From contig NZ_JAIMCG010000010.1 of assembly GCF_019795295.1 (NCBI RefSeq), positions 1 through 64,000 on the forward strand: DNA of 64,000 bases, in the 5' to 3' direction. Position 1 is the first letter of the stretch. Each line of letters begins with the position of its first letter. Shown here piece after piece: positions 17,150 through 26,069 of the stretch. The DNA comes from Cupriavidus sp. AU9028 (GTDB lineage: Bacteria > Pseudomonadota > Gammaproteobacteria > Burkholderiales > Burkholderiaceae). A program made the position numbers and the translations under genes. The notes below the pieces were generated by a model. That model was not told the origin of the DNA, ran no database searches, and saw only the letters and a program-made list of their open reading frames with translations.

Positions 17150-18304
17150 TCAGGCGCTGCTGGCGCCGCCGAGCTGGCCGAGGATCTCCTCGGTATGCTC
17201 ACCGGCCCGCGGCAGAGGCCGCCGCACCCCCGGGCGCTTGCCGCCCATCAGCAGCGGCAGCAACACCGTCGGCGCCATCGAGCCGTCCTCGACCTGCATC
17301 GGCACCAGCCCACCGCTTTGCTTCAGGTGCACATCGTCCAGCAGCTGGTCCGGACGAACGATGGGCGCGTAGGGAATGCCCGCGGCTCCCAGTTGCGGCG
17401 TCAGGGCGTCGGCGCGATGGTGCTGCAGGATGGCGCCCAGTTCCTCCAGCAACTGCGGCCGCACCGCGACGCGGGCCGCGTTGTCGCGGTACTCGGGCCG
17501 CTCGATCAGCTCCGGATGCTGCAGCACCCGGCACAGCGTGGCGAACTGCTTGTCGCTGACCGCGCCGATGAACAGCTGCTCGCCATCGGCCAGCGTGAAG
17601 ACGTCGTAGACGCTCCAGGCCGAGACGCGCGAGGGCATCGGCGGCGGCGCCTCGCCCGTCATGGCGAACTGCTGCATATGCTGCGAGGCGAGGAACACGC
17701 AGTTCTCGAACAGCGCGCTCTGGATCTCCTGCCCGCGGCCGGTGCGGTCGCGCTCGCGCAGCGCGGCGAGCACGCCGATGGCCCCGAACATGCCGCCCAT
17801 GATGTCGTTGACCGAGGTGCCGGCCCGCAGCGGCCGGCCCTTGGGGCCCGTCATATACGACAGGCCGCCCATCATCTGCACCACTTCGTCCAGCGCAAGG
17901 CGCTTCTCGTAGGGCCCGGGCAGGAATCCCTTGTGCGAGACATAAATGAGGTGCGGATACTTCGCCGACAGCGTCTCGTAGTCCAGGCCCAGCTTCTGCA
18001 TCAGGCCGGGGCGGAAGTTCTCCAGCAGCACGTCGCTCTGGCCAGCCAGTTCCGCAGCGGCGGCGCGCCCTTCATCGGTGGTGATATCGAGCACCACGCT
18101 TTTCTTGTTGCGGTTGAAGGCGCGGAAAAACCCGATGCCAAGGCCGGGCAGGTTGCGCGTCTTGTCGCCGCCGGGCGGCTCCACCTTGATGACTTCGGCC
18201 CCCAGGTCGGCGAGGATCATGCCGCAGGTCGGCCCCATCACCATATGCGTGAACTCGACCACGCGAACGCCGGCCAGCGGCAGGTTGTTGTCTTCGGATT
18301 GCAT
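17150..18304 (-). CDS. Class III (CaiB/BaiF-family) CoA-transferase
   Basis: The 384-residue protein starts with the family signature LAGVRVVEFTHMVMGPTCGMILADLGAEVIKVEPP and has the interlocked-dimer segments LLENFRPGLMQKLGLDYE and GTSVNDIMGGMFGAIGVLAA. It activates a carboxylic acid by moving CoA from a donor such as succinyl-CoA. The region that usually supplies the catalytic Asp reads GRGQEIQSALFENCVF, with Glu or Gln where Asp is found in formyl-CoA transferase or AMACR; many family members share such a Glu. It lies between HMG-CoA lyase (15-base gap) and a Bug receptor, so it probably makes the lyase substrate. Confidence 0.9.
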   Translation of the reverse strand: MQSEDNNLPLAGVRVVEFTHMVMGPTCGMILADLGAEVIKVEPPGGDKTRNLPGLGIGFFRAFNRNKKSVVLDITTDEGRAAAAELAGQSDVLLENFRPGLMQKLGLDYETLSAKYPHLIYVSHKGFLPGPYEKRLALDEVVQMMGGLSYMTGPKGRPLRAGTSVNDIMGGMFGAIGVLAALRERDRTGRGQEIQSALFENCVFLASQHMQQFAMTGEAPPPMPSRVSAWSVYDVFTLADGEQLFIGAVSDKQFATLCRVLQHPELIERPEYRDNAARVAVRPQLLEELGAILQHHRADALTPQLGAAGIPYAPIVRPDQLLDDVHLKQSGGLVPMQVEDGSMAPTVLLPLLMGGKRPGVRRPLPRAGEHTEEILGQLGGASSA

Positions 18305-18319
18305 CGGATCGTCTCTTGG

Positions 18320-19291
18320 TCAAGCCGCGGCGCGTGCGGACGCGCCGGCGAAGTTCCTGGGCAAGCCGGCGCGCCACAGCGTGCCGTGCAGGGTCTCTCC
18401 CTTTAGCCAGCCCGCCACCCGGTGCCGCAGCGCAAGCAAGGCGCCGATATCGAGACCGGTGTCGATCCCCATGCTGGCGAGCAGGTAGGCAAGGTCTTCG
18501 GTCGTGACGTTGCCGCTTGCGCCGGGCGCATGCGGGCAGCCGCCGATGCCGGCAAGGCAGGCGTCGAAGCGGTTCACGCCGGTCTGCAGGGCCGCCATGA
18601 CATTGGCCAGCCCCAGTCCGCGCGTATCGTGGAAGTGCCCGCACCACAGCCGCTCGCCCACCAGCGCGCGAGCGCGGCCGAACAGTTCCGCCACCATGCG
18701 CGGGTCCGCATAGCCGACGGTATCGGCCAGGCTCACGCGATCGGCGCCCGCATCGAGCAGCGCCTGCAGCAGGCGCAGCACTTCGTCGGGCGACACCTCG
18801 CCCTGCAGCGTGCAGCCGAACGCCGTACCGACGCCGCCTTCGATCAGCGTCCTGGCCCCGGCCGCATCCCGCGCCGCCCGGATGCGGGCGACCTCGGCCA
18901 CCACCTCGTCGGGCGTCTTGCGCAGGTTGGCCACACTATGGGCGTGACTTGCGGAGAGCGGCACCAGCAGCAGATCGGCGCCGCTGGCCAGCGCGTTTTC
19001 CGCGCCGCGCAGATTGGGTACCAGTACCGAGACGAACAATTCGGGCAGGGTGCGGGCGAATGCGACCAGCTCGGCGGTATCGGCCAATTGCGGCAGCAGG
19101 CGCGCCGGCACGAACGAGCCGACCTCGATCTCGCGCTGGCCAGCGTCATAGGCCGCCTGAATCCACTCGCGCTTGTGTTCGGTGGGCACGATGGTCTGGA
19201 TACTCTGCAGCCCGTCGCGCAACCCCACTTCGCGGATCACTGCGCGAGCGGGGAAGCCATTGGCGTGGTGGGTCGGATCGGGGGCGGTCAT
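18320..19291 (-). CDS. Hydroxymethylglutaryl-CoA lyase-family protein
   Basis: The 323-residue TIM-barrel aldolase has VGLRDGLQSI (Arg25, Asp26), metal ligands His219 and His221 (CGHFHDTRG), and the active-site GGCPHAPGASGN loop with Cys252. It cleaves HMG-CoA, or a close homologue such as a citramalyl- or alkylmalyl-CoA, to acetyl-CoA plus a keto acid. It is first in a five-gene operon with a CoA-transferase, Bug receptor, gamma-CA and porin. The inferred pathway is uptake, CoA activation and cleavage of a 3-hydroxy-3-methylglutarate-like acid. A LysR gene is divergently oriented. Confidence 0.9.
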   Translation of the reverse strand: MTAPDPTHHANGFPARAVIREVGLRDGLQSIQTIVPTEHKREWIQAAYDAGQREIEVGSFVPARLLPQLADTAELVAFARTLPELFVSVLVPNLRGAENALASGADLLLVPLSASHAHSVANLRKTPDEVVAEVARIRAARDAAGARTLIEGGVGTAFGCTLQGEVSPDEVLRLLQALLDAGADRVSLADTVGYADPRMVAELFGRARALVGERLWCGHFHDTRGLGLANVMAALQTGVNRFDACLAGIGGCPHAPGASGNVTTEDLAYLLASMGIDTGLDIGALLALRHRVAGWLKGETLHGTLWRAGLPRNFAGASARAAA

Positions 19292-19374
19292 GGCGCGGTA
19301 AGCAAGCAGGGGCGACACACGCAATGTATGACGTTCTTGTGGCACACTGAAGCGATGTTTTGTGCACGCTATCG

Positions 19375-19387
19375 TTCCAAAATGGAA
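19375..19387. promoter_or_regulatory. Short palindrome in the lyase/LysR divergent region
   Basis: TTCCA-AAA-TGGAA is a perfect 5-base inverted repeat 20 bases upstream of the LysR start, within the 116-base divergent region. It may be part of the LysR binding site, but it is short enough to occur by chance. Confidence 0.3.
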
Positions 19388-19407
19388 AGTCTCGACGTGG
19401 GGGCATC

Positions 19408-20313
19408 ATGCGCGACCTCGACCTGACCACCTTGCGGCTTTTCGTCGCCGTCTGCGAGACGCAGAACATGGCCCGGGCCGCCGAAGAGGCGCATGTCGTG
19501 CCGTCGGCGGTCAGCAAACGCCTGGCGCAACTGGAACAGACCGTCGGCGCCAAGCTGCTGGAGCGGCGGCGCCGCGGCGTGGCGGCGACCGCCGCGGGCG
19601 AGATCCTGCTGGGGCACGCCCGCGCCATGCTGGCGGCGGCCAACCGCGTGGCGCGCGACATGGAGGACTATGGATCGGGGATTCGCGGCCAGGTCCGGCT
19701 GCTCGCTACCGTCTCGACCATGGCCGAGTCGCTTCCCGACGATATCGCCGCGTTCCTGCAGGAGCCGGGGCACCGCGACGTCGGCATCACCGTGGAGGAG
19801 AGCCTGAGCCTGGAAGTCGTGCGCTCGCTGCGCGAAGGCTCGGCGCCGCTGGCCATTTGCTGGGATGCGGCCGACCTGGAGGGCTTCCAGACGCGGCCCT
19901 ACCGCTCGGACCATCTGGCCGCGGTGGTGCACCGCTCGCATCCCCTGGTCCAGAGCGGGCGCTGCAGCTTCGCGCAGACGCTGGAATACAGCCATATCGG
20001 CATGCCGGCCCAGACCGCGGTGCAGACCATGCTGAACCGCCATGCGGCGATCCTCGGTCAACGGATCGACTACCGGGCGGTGGTATCGACCTTCGATGCG
20101 GCGCTGCGATGCGTCCGCGCGAATCTCGGGGTGGCGGTGATACCCGCGGAGATCGCGCTACCGTTCGCCGACGCGCTCGGCATCGTCGTCATTCCCCTCG
20201 AGGATTCGTGGGCAAGACGGCGCTTTGCCATCTGTTCGAGAGATTTCGCGGCGCTGTCGCCGGCGGCGAAACTTCTCGTGGAGTTCCTGCAGACGCGGGC
20301 GCGGCAAGGGTGA
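19408..20313 (+). CDS. LysR-family transcriptional regulator
   Basis: The 301-residue protein begins MRDLDLTTLRLFVAVCETQN, with the HTH in MARAAEEAHVVPSAVSKRLA, and a substrate-binding-like C-terminal domain. The GGGGG stretch just upstream supports the ATG at 19408. It is divergent from the HMG-CoA lyase operon and is the likely regulator of it. Confidence 0.9.
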   Translation: MRDLDLTTLRLFVAVCETQNMARAAEEAHVVPSAVSKRLAQLEQTVGAKLLERRRRGVAATAAGEILLGHARAMLAAANRVARDMEDYGSGIRGQVRLLATVSTMAESLPDDIAAFLQEPGHRDVGITVEESLSLEVVRSLREGSAPLAICWDAADLEGFQTRPYRSDHLAAVVHRSHPLVQSGRCSFAQTLEYSHIGMPAQTAVQTMLNRHAAILGQRIDYRAVVSTFDAALRCVRANLGVAVIPAEIALPFADALGIVVIPLEDSWARRRFAICSRDFAALSPAAKLLVEFLQTRARQG

Positions 20314-20470
20314 GGGCACAAGGTGCCCCGGCGGAGCGTGCCGGCCTCCGGGGACGGACCGGGGAGGCATAGCCGTCTCTTTAGCACTTCTGAGTGTCTT
20401 GTTGGTTACCTTTGCAGGCGGCGCGCCTACATCAGTTGTTGCGTTCCCACATACGCATTTCTACCTAATG

Positions 20471-20499
20471 TTGCGTTGCGACAAGAGTCGTCCTACAAT
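20471..20499 (+). promoter_or_regulatory. Sigma-70-like promoter for the 61-residue protein
   Basis: TTGCGT (20471-20476), 17 bases, TACAAT (20494-20499). The -10 matches consensus at five of six positions and the spacing is ideal. A small hairpin, TCGGG-AAAA-CCCGA (20500-20513), begins about where transcription would start. The region from 20314 to 20470 shows no gene. Confidence 0.55.
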
Positions 20500-20548
20500 T
20501 CGGGAAAACCCGAGTTAGGGTTATCCCTGAAAAGCAAAGGAAACGACC

Positions 20549-20734
20549 ATGAACGCACAAGCCGACATCAAGATGACCGACCAACTGGAACGCGACCTGA
20601 TCGAACGCGAACTGGACGCGCCTCGCCTGGGCTTCGCCTACGACGTGAAGCGCCTGGTCGCTGCTGTTCAGAACGTGATCGCTCGCCTGCAAGCCGAAGC
20701 TGGCAAGGCCAAGATCACCTACGCGAACGGCTGA
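20549..20734 (+). CDS. Small conserved-looking hypothetical protein, 61 residues
   Basis: The protein starts MNAQADIKMTDQLERDLIER and is rich in charged residues. It is predicted to be mostly helical, with a heptad-like stretch in the second half (VKRLVAAVQNVIARLQAEAG). It has a strong AAAGGAAA ribosome-binding site, its own promoter and a terminator about 210 bases further on. There is no signal peptide or membrane segment. I do not recognise a characterised family. Strong expression signals and codon use free of rare codons suggest an abundant protein. Confidence 0.75.
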   Translation: MNAQADIKMTDQLERDLIERELDAPRLGFAYDVKRLVAAVQNVIARLQAEAGKAKITYANG

Positions 20735-20943
20735 TATCGCACCGCAGCAAAACGCAGAAAGAGCAGTAGCAGTCCTACAAAAGTAGTCCTGGTTGAGTGG
20801 CACCGCAGTACCCGCAGTACCAAAGATCGCTGGCCGCCGAAATGGGCAGCCAGCGCCGCGTGAAGTGACGCGGCAGGCGTAAAAATGACGATCGGGCGCT
20901 CGCCCTGACTGCAGGTACGTTCCAGTACCCTGCGGCGAACAGG
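20735..20943 (+). ncRNA. Candidate structured 3' tail or small RNA
   Basis: The 209 bases between the small gene and its terminator contain a tandem 9-base repeat, CCGCAGTAC twice at 20803-20820. A chain of hairpins follows: 20829-20854 (GCTGGC/GCCAGC), 20855-20874 (GCCGCGT, 6-base loop, ACGCGGC), 20894-20905 (GGGCG/CGCCC) and 20911-20933 (GCAGGTAC stem with one bulge). Together with the terminator at 20944 the region is almost continuously foldable, which is unusual for an ordinary 3' UTR. It could be a 3'-UTR-derived small RNA. No known RNA family was recognised. Confidence 0.35.
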
Positions 20944-21002
20944 AAACCGGCCTGGTAACGGCCCCGAGAATGTGTCGGGACCGCTACCAGGCCGGTTTTT
21001 TT
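20944..21002 (+). terminator. Strong Rho-independent terminator
   Basis: AAACCGGCCTGGTA (20944-20957) pairs perfectly with 20985-20998, enclosing a second short stem (CCCGA/TCGGG), and a T-run follows through 21002. It ends the small-protein transcript. The convergent LysR gene terminates inside this hairpin; its last codons are read from the right arm and T-run. Confidence 0.88.
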
Positions 21003-21898
21003 GTTGCCGATACCGATACCGCCAGATGCGGGACCTGCGCGAAGCATTCGATCAGCATTTCGGTGAGGACCCGTACCTTGCGCGACGGGTGCTGGCCTGG
21101 CGGGCGGACGACATAGGCGCCTGCCGGGCGTACCGGATGGCGTGTCATCACGGGAACCAGCGCGCCGGAGGCCAGATGTTCGTGGATGAGGCCATCGGGA
21201 AGGTAAGCGATGCCAAGCCCTGCCAGCGCGGCAGCGACCAGCGCCGCGCCGTTGTCGGCTTTGAAGCGCCCCTGCGGACGAACCGTGATGACCCTGTCGC
21301 CATCCATCAGTTGCCAGGCCTCGGTTCCCTGCATCAGGGCCTGATGCCCGAGCAGCTCGTCAGGGGTCTGCGGGGCGCCGTGCGCTTCGATATAGGCCGG
21401 ACTTGCCACGACCGTCCCATAAATGGGGCCGACGCACCGGGCAAGCAGATTGGAGTCCGGAAGATGACCCAGCCGTATCGCGCAGTCGTACCCGTCTGCG
21501 ACGAGATCGACGATGCGGTCGCTGTAGCAGGTCTGGATATGGAGCGCCGGATGGCGCCGCGCCATTTCCGCGAGCACGGGCGCCAGGTGGGTCGGGCCTA
21601 AGGAAACCGGTGCGGCAATTCTCAGGCGGCCGCGAAGTTCGCCGGCGGGCAGGATCGCTTCGCGTGCCAGGTCGATCTCGGCGCAGGCTCTGGCCGCATG
21701 GTCGCGGAAGGTGGCCCCGGCTTCCGTGAGCGCGGCACCCCGCGTGGTCCTGGCAAGCAGCTGGATGCCGAGCTCCGCTTCCAGCCGTGCGAGCCGACGG
21801 CTGACGATCGACTTGGCCACGCCGAGCCGCAGCGCCGCAGGCGACACGCCGCCAGCATCGGCGACTTCCACGAATGTCCGTAGCGCTTCGATGTCCAA
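20984..21898 (-). CDS. LysR-family transcriptional regulator
   Basis: The protein of about 304 residues has the HTH in LRTFVEVADAGGVSPAALRLGVAKSIVSRRLARLE and a LysR effector domain of the CrgA/group-8 kind (LRIAAPVSLGPTHLAPVLAE). The TTG at 21898 is chosen because it gives the usual family N-terminus (MDIEALRTF) behind a GGGGA ribosome-binding site. An upstream ATG at 21958 would add 20 residues with no family match. It is divergent from the pirin gene and may control it. Its 3' end overlaps the terminator of the convergent small gene. Confidence 0.88.
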   Translation of the reverse strand: MDIEALRTFVEVADAGGVSPAALRLGVAKSIVSRRLARLEAELGIQLLARTTRGAALTEAGATFRDHAARACAEIDLAREAILPAGELRGRLRIAAPVSLGPTHLAPVLAEMARRHPALHIQTCYSDRIVDLVADGYDCAIRLGHLPDSNLLARCVGPIYGTVVASPAYIEAHGAPQTPDELLGHQALMQGTEAWQLMDGDRVITVRPQGRFKADNGAALVAAALAGLGIAYLPDGLIHEHLASGALVPVMTRHPVRPAGAYVVRPPGQHPSRKVRVLTEMLIECFAQVPHLAVSVSATKKPAW

Positions 21899-22028
21899 TT
21901 GAACGTTCCCCGTTTCGTGACACAGCTCGCCGCAGGATGGTACTACCGTATCCGGCATGGGAAGGTGACAATAGCATTATCAGGCACTGCGCCATCGTCG
22001 ATGGCTGGAACGCAACCGGAGAAGAGAC

Positions 22029-22922
22029 ATGATCGAACTGGTGATCGAGCAGCGGCGCCGCAATCTGGGCGGCAGCTTTGAAGTCGGCCGCGTATTGCCA
22101 TTCGTCAAGCGGCGCATGGTGGGCCCCTTCATCTTCTTCGACCATATGGGGCCACTCGATCTGGCGCCCGGTATCGACCGCAGCGTCGATGTCCGGCCGC
22201 ATCCGCACATCGGTCTGTCCACCGTGACGTATCTGTTTTCCGGCCAGATCATGCACCGCGACAGCCTGGGCTACGAACAGGCGATCCAGCCCCGGGAAGT
22301 GAACTGGATGACCGCGGGCAGCGGCATCACCCACAGCGAGCGGTTCGAGCAGGCACGGGCGCACGGCGACCATCTGCATGGCATCCAGGCGTGGGTCGCG
22401 CTTCCGGACGGGCAGGAGGAGATCGCGCCATCCTTCTCCCATCATGCCGGCAGCGACCTGCCTCGGTGGGACGAGGCAGGCGTGACCGGCCATCTGATCG
22501 CCGGCAGCGCCTATGGCCTGACGGCCGGCGCGGAAACGCATTCGCCGCTGTTCTACGCGCATCTGGAGATGGCGCCCGGCGCCACGGCCGAGATTCCGGG
22601 TGGCTACACGGAGCGGGCGCTCTATATCGCCAAGGGTGCGGTGGAACTCGACGGCATGCGCTACGAGAGCGGCAGGATGCTGGTGCTCGGTCCGGCTGCC
22701 TCGCGGGTGCGCGCATCGGAACCGTCTGCGGTGATGGTCCTTGGCGGCGAGCCGGTTGGCCAACGGTTCATCTACTGGAACTTCGTCTCGTCTTCGAAGG
22801 ACCGCATCGAGCAGGCGGCATCGGACTGGAAGGCGGGAAGGATGAAGCTTCCGGACGCGGACAACGCGGAATTCATCCCGCTGCCGGACGACCCGGGGAC
22901 GCCTGCGCCGGCGATGTCGTAA
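22029..22922 (+). CDS. Pirin-family bicupin protein
   Basis: The 297-residue protein has the metal site of pirins: His58 and His60 in RPHPHIGLSTVTYLF, and His102 and Glu104 in GSGITHSERF. Bacterial pirins are Fe-dependent quercetinases or redox regulators of other enzymes. A GGAGAAGAGAC ribosome-binding site precedes the ATG. It is divergent from a LysR gene, a frequent pairing in proteobacteria, and ends 15 bases before the convergent antiporter gene. Confidence 0.92.
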   Translation: MIELVIEQRRRNLGGSFEVGRVLPFVKRRMVGPFIFFDHMGPLDLAPGIDRSVDVRPHPHIGLSTVTYLFSGQIMHRDSLGYEQAIQPREVNWMTAGSGITHSERFEQARAHGDHLHGIQAWVALPDGQEEIAPSFSHHAGSDLPRWDEAGVTGHLIAGSAYGLTAGAETHSPLFYAHLEMAPGATAEIPGGYTERALYIAKGAVELDGMRYESGRMLVLGPAASRVRASEPSAVMVLGGEPVGQRFIYWNFVSSSKDRIEQAASDWKAGRMKLPDADNAEFIPLPDDPGTPAPAMS

Positions 22923-22937
22923 GCGGGACCCTGTCCC

Positions 22938-24698
22938 CTATCTGGACGGCGAACCGACGAGCGGCTCCGGGATCGGCTGGACGTGCAGCCGGTCGCGTCC
23001 GGACATGGCGTCTCCCTGCACCTGCTCGGACAGTCGCTCGGCATCCCGCTGACGAATGTCCGCGGCAGCCTCTTCGACATCGGCCTCGGCAAAACCCAGC
23101 GCGCGCAGCGCCTGCGCACCCATCAGGTAGGCCGATTCGACCGTCTCCCGGATCTGGTACTCGACGCCCGCGCGGATCAGCTGCACCGCGTGGCCACGGT
23201 CATAGCTGCGCACCAGGAGCGTGGCCTGAGGGAACGTGTGCTGCGCCAGCTCGACGATCTGCAGCGCGGCCTTCGCATCGTCGATGCAGATCATGATCGC
23301 GTCGGCTTCGCCGGCACCGGAGTGCTGCAGCGTGTCGAGCCGGAGCCCGTCGCCGAAATAGACCTTGAAGCCATACCGTCCCGCATCGCGGATGCGGTCC
23401 GGATCCATGTCGATCACGGTCAGGTCGACTCCCCTGGACAGCAGCGCCTGCGAAGCAATCTGTCCGAAGCGGCCGAAACCGATCAGGAGGACCCGGCCGT
23501 GCAGATTGCAGGCGACATCGACGCCCTCCATCGATGTCCTCGCCTGGAATAGCCGGTTGGCCGCGAGCATCAGCAGTGGCGTCAGCGCCATGGACAGGAT
23601 CACGACGGTGGCGAACAGCGCGTTCTGCCGGGCATCGATGACGCCGCCGGAGGTCGCGGCGGCATAGAGCACGAAGGCGAATTCCCCGCCCTGCAGGAAC
23701 ATGGACGTCCGATGGAGGGCCTGATGACTGGAGCCGCCGAACAGGCGCGCGACAGCGTAGACCACGACGCCCTTGGCGACCATGAAGGCGGCGAGCATGG
23801 CCAGCAGAAGCTGCCATTGCGCCGCGACGACGGCGAGGTCCAGCGACATGCCGACCGCGAGAAAGAACAGTCCCATGAGCAGGCCGCGGAACGGTTCGAT
23901 ATCGCTCTCGATCTGGTGCCTGTAGCTGGAACTGGACAGCATCACGCCGGCAAGGAAGGCTCCCATTGCCATCGAGAGACCGGCCACCTCCATCAGCAGC
24001 GCTGCACCGAGAACCACCAGCAGCGCGCCCGCCGTCAGGACTTCGCGGGTGCGCGCGCGCGCCAGCAGGGCGAAGAACGGGTTCAGGCACCAGCGCGACA
24101 CCACCAGCAGCGTCAGCAGCGCCGCGGCCGCCATCAGCATGCGCGTCCATCCTGCCTGGCCCTGCGCCAGCGGGGAGAGAAAGCCCACCACCGCCAGCAG
24201 CGGCACGATCATCAGATCTTCAAACAGCAGAATCGCCACCGACCTTTGGCCTTGCGCGGTGGAAATCTCGCCGCGCTCCTGCAGCACCGACATGATGACT
24301 GCCGTCGAGGACAGCACGAAGCCCGCCCCGGCAATGAACGCGACCGTAGCGGGAAGGTGGAAGATGGCCGCGCCCGCCAGCGTGAGAATGGCGATCGCCG
24401 CGCCGACCTGCGCCAGGCCCAGGCCGAAGATCTGGCCACGCATCGCCCATAGCTTGGCGGGCCGCAATTCCAGTCCGATCACGAACAGGAACATCACCAC
24501 GCCCAGCTCGGAGAAATGCAGGATGGATTTCGCATCGGAGAACAGGCCGAACACCGATGGCCCCACCAGTACGCCCGCGGCGAAATAGCCCAGGACCGAG
24601 CCGAGGCCGAGCCTGCGGAACAACGGCACTGCGACCACGGCTGCGCTCATCAGGACGACAGCCGGTCCAATTGTCTGCCCCAGGCTCGCTTCTGCCAT
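22938..24698 (-). CDS. CPA2-family monovalent cation:proton antiporter with RCK/TrkA-N domain (KefB/KefC type)
   Basis: The 586-residue inner-membrane protein has about 12 hydrophobic segments in residues 10-385, with the family motifs GLELRPAKLWAMRGQIFGLG and GFVLSSTAVIMSVLQERGE. A cytosolic TrkA-N domain follows, starting at HGRVLLIGFGRFGQIASQAL with a Rossmann GxGxxG. It exchanges K+ for H+ and in Kef systems is gated by glutathione adducts; no KefF/KefG ancillary gene is adjacent. It converges on the pirin gene. Confidence 0.9.
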   Translation of the reverse strand: MAEASLGQTIGPAVVLMSAAVVAVPLFRRLGLGSVLGYFAAGVLVGPSVFGLFSDAKSILHFSELGVVMFLFVIGLELRPAKLWAMRGQIFGLGLAQVGAAIAILTLAGAAIFHLPATVAFIAGAGFVLSSTAVIMSVLQERGEISTAQGQRSVAILLFEDLMIVPLLAVVGFLSPLAQGQAGWTRMLMAAAALLTLLVVSRWCLNPFFALLARARTREVLTAGALLVVLGAALLMEVAGLSMAMGAFLAGVMLSSSSYRHQIESDIEPFRGLLMGLFFLAVGMSLDLAVVAAQWQLLLAMLAAFMVAKGVVVYAVARLFGGSSHQALHRTSMFLQGGEFAFVLYAAATSGGVIDARQNALFATVVILSMALTPLLMLAANRLFQARTSMEGVDVACNLHGRVLLIGFGRFGQIASQALLSRGVDLTVIDMDPDRIRDAGRYGFKVYFGDGLRLDTLQHSGAGEADAIMICIDDAKAALQIVELAQHTFPQATLLVRSYDRGHAVQLIRAGVEYQIRETVESAYLMGAQALRALGFAEADVEEAAADIRQRDAERLSEQVQGDAMSGRDRLHVQPIPEPLVGSPSR

Positions 24699-24995
24699 CG
24701 GGTTTCCTTTTCAATCTTGGGTGGGTGAAGGGGACGGGCACGGGCCTGGGCCAGCCAAGCGGCTGTCGTGCTTCCCGGCAAGCGAGGATACCTTGGCGGC
24801 AGCCGGTGAGCCAGCCTCGATCCGCCATTCGGCGTTCCATATCCGGCGACACAGCTCGGCACCAAACGGCACTACCGGGTGGACGACGGCAACGACACAA
24901 TGCCCCTGCTTCGAGGGAATGCCGCCGCTGGCGATGTTTCGTTGAAGACCGATGCCAGACGTTCCACAAACTGACGTTCAACCAGGGGTGCACTC

Positions 24996-25649
24996 ATGAC
25001 TTTCCGAAACGGCCTTGCTTCGCTTCTTCGTCCCGAAGATTCGGTACTGGTTCTGATCGACCACCAGCCCTATCAGCTGGCGAACGTGAACAGCCACGAG
25101 CCGCAGATGGTGATCAACAATACGGTGGGTCTGGCCAAGGCTGCCAAAGCCTTTGGCGTCCCGACCATCCTGACGTCGGTGCTCGCGGCCCGGGGAGGAC
25201 TGCTGTTCCCCCAGATCACCGATGTGTTTCCCGAGCACGAGGTGATCGACCGCACCTTCATCAACACCTGGGAGGACCGGGCGGTGGTGGACGTGGTCAA
25301 GGCCACGGGCCGCAAGCAGCTTGTCATTGCCGGCCTGTGGACCGAAGTCTGCGTGGCGATGCCGACGATTCAGGCGCTCGGGGAAGGCTGGGATGTCACG
25401 GTGATCACCGATGCCTGCGGCGCCGTTTCCACGGAGGCACACCAGGTCGCCATCCAGCGGATGATCGCGGCGGGCGCGAACATGATGACGTGGCTGGCGT
25501 TGGCGGCCGAATGGCAGCGCGACTGGGCCAGGGAAGAGAGTGCCGCCAGGCTGACAGAGGTGATCGCGCAGCATGCCGGCGGCAGCGGCATCGCTTACCT
25601 GTGGGAGCAGCAGCTGCTCAATACGCCGGTGCCGAAGAACGCGGCATGA
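24996..25649 (+). CDS. Isochorismatase-fold hydrolase, YcaC-like
   Basis: The 217-residue protein has Asp22 (LVLIDHQPYQL) and the nucleophile Cys119 (IAGLWTEVCVAMP), part of the cysteine-hydrolase triad. The TWLALAAEWQRDWAREE stretch is typical of the octameric YcaC group. The substrate of YcaC-like enzymes is unknown. A 297-base gap upstream of this gene shows no other gene. It stands alone between the antiporter and a small convergent hypothetical gene. Confidence 0.88.
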   Translation: MTFRNGLASLLRPEDSVLVLIDHQPYQLANVNSHEPQMVINNTVGLAKAAKAFGVPTILTSVLAARGGLLFPQITDVFPEHEVIDRTFINTWEDRAVVDVVKATGRKQLVIAGLWTEVCVAMPTIQALGEGWDVTVITDACGAVSTEAHQVAIQRMIAAGANMMTWLALAAEWQRDWAREESAARLTEVIAQHAGGSGIAYLWEQQLLNTPVPKNAA

Positions 25650-25701
25650 CCTGAGCCGGGAACGCCGCGACGCACAGGTTCGAGGCCCGGCCGGGGAGCA
25701 T

Positions 25702-25974
25702 TCACCCTTCCCCGAACTCCTGCCGGGTCCGCACCGCCCCCGGACACTGCGCGTCCAGCGATTCCCGGTATCGCACACATCCGCGCAGGAACTGCGGCCA
25801 CTCCGGCACCGCCGGAAGCTGCGCGGCGCCATCGGGCAGCAGCGCCCACATATCCGGATGGTGCCAGCAAAGCGCGTGACCGGATGCGTCGCGGTGCCTG
25901 CGTATCGCGGCCCGCAGCTTGCGGACCTCCTCGATCAGCCGCTCGCGCGACATGGTGTCCAGGTCTTCGTCCAT
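25702..25974 (-). CDS. Small hypothetical protein, 90 residues
   Basis: The protein begins MDEDLDTMSRERLIEEVRKL and continues RAAIRRHRDASGHALCWHHPDMWALLPD. The N-terminal 30 residues look like a coiled coil; the His/Cys/Trp-rich CWHHPDMW could bind metal or heme, but that is speculation. I have seen similar short coiled-coil plus CWHHP proteins in betaproteobacteria but no known function. It converges on the YcaC-like gene. Confidence 0.6.
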   Translation of the reverse strand: MDEDLDTMSRERLIEEVRKLRAAIRRHRDASGHALCWHHPDMWALLPDGAAQLPAVPEWPQFLRGCVRYRESLDAQCPGAVRTRQEFGEG

Positions 25975-26069
25975 GGCGTCCTCGCTGTCGTGGCTCGCTC
26001 GGTCAGGCGCCGTCGTGCGGCGCCAGCCCGGGCGCAACCTATCGATTGTAGACAGCGGGACGGCCAGGA

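Noticed and set aside
20886-20909. Tiny frame MTIGRSP in the structured 3' region, considered as a leader peptide
   Set aside because: No ribosome-binding site and no downstream gene in the same direction that it could regulate.
23712-24452. 246-codon His/Arg/Gln-rich frame on the plus strand
   Set aside because: It lies wholly inside the well-supported antiporter gene on the other strand and lacks any domain similarity.
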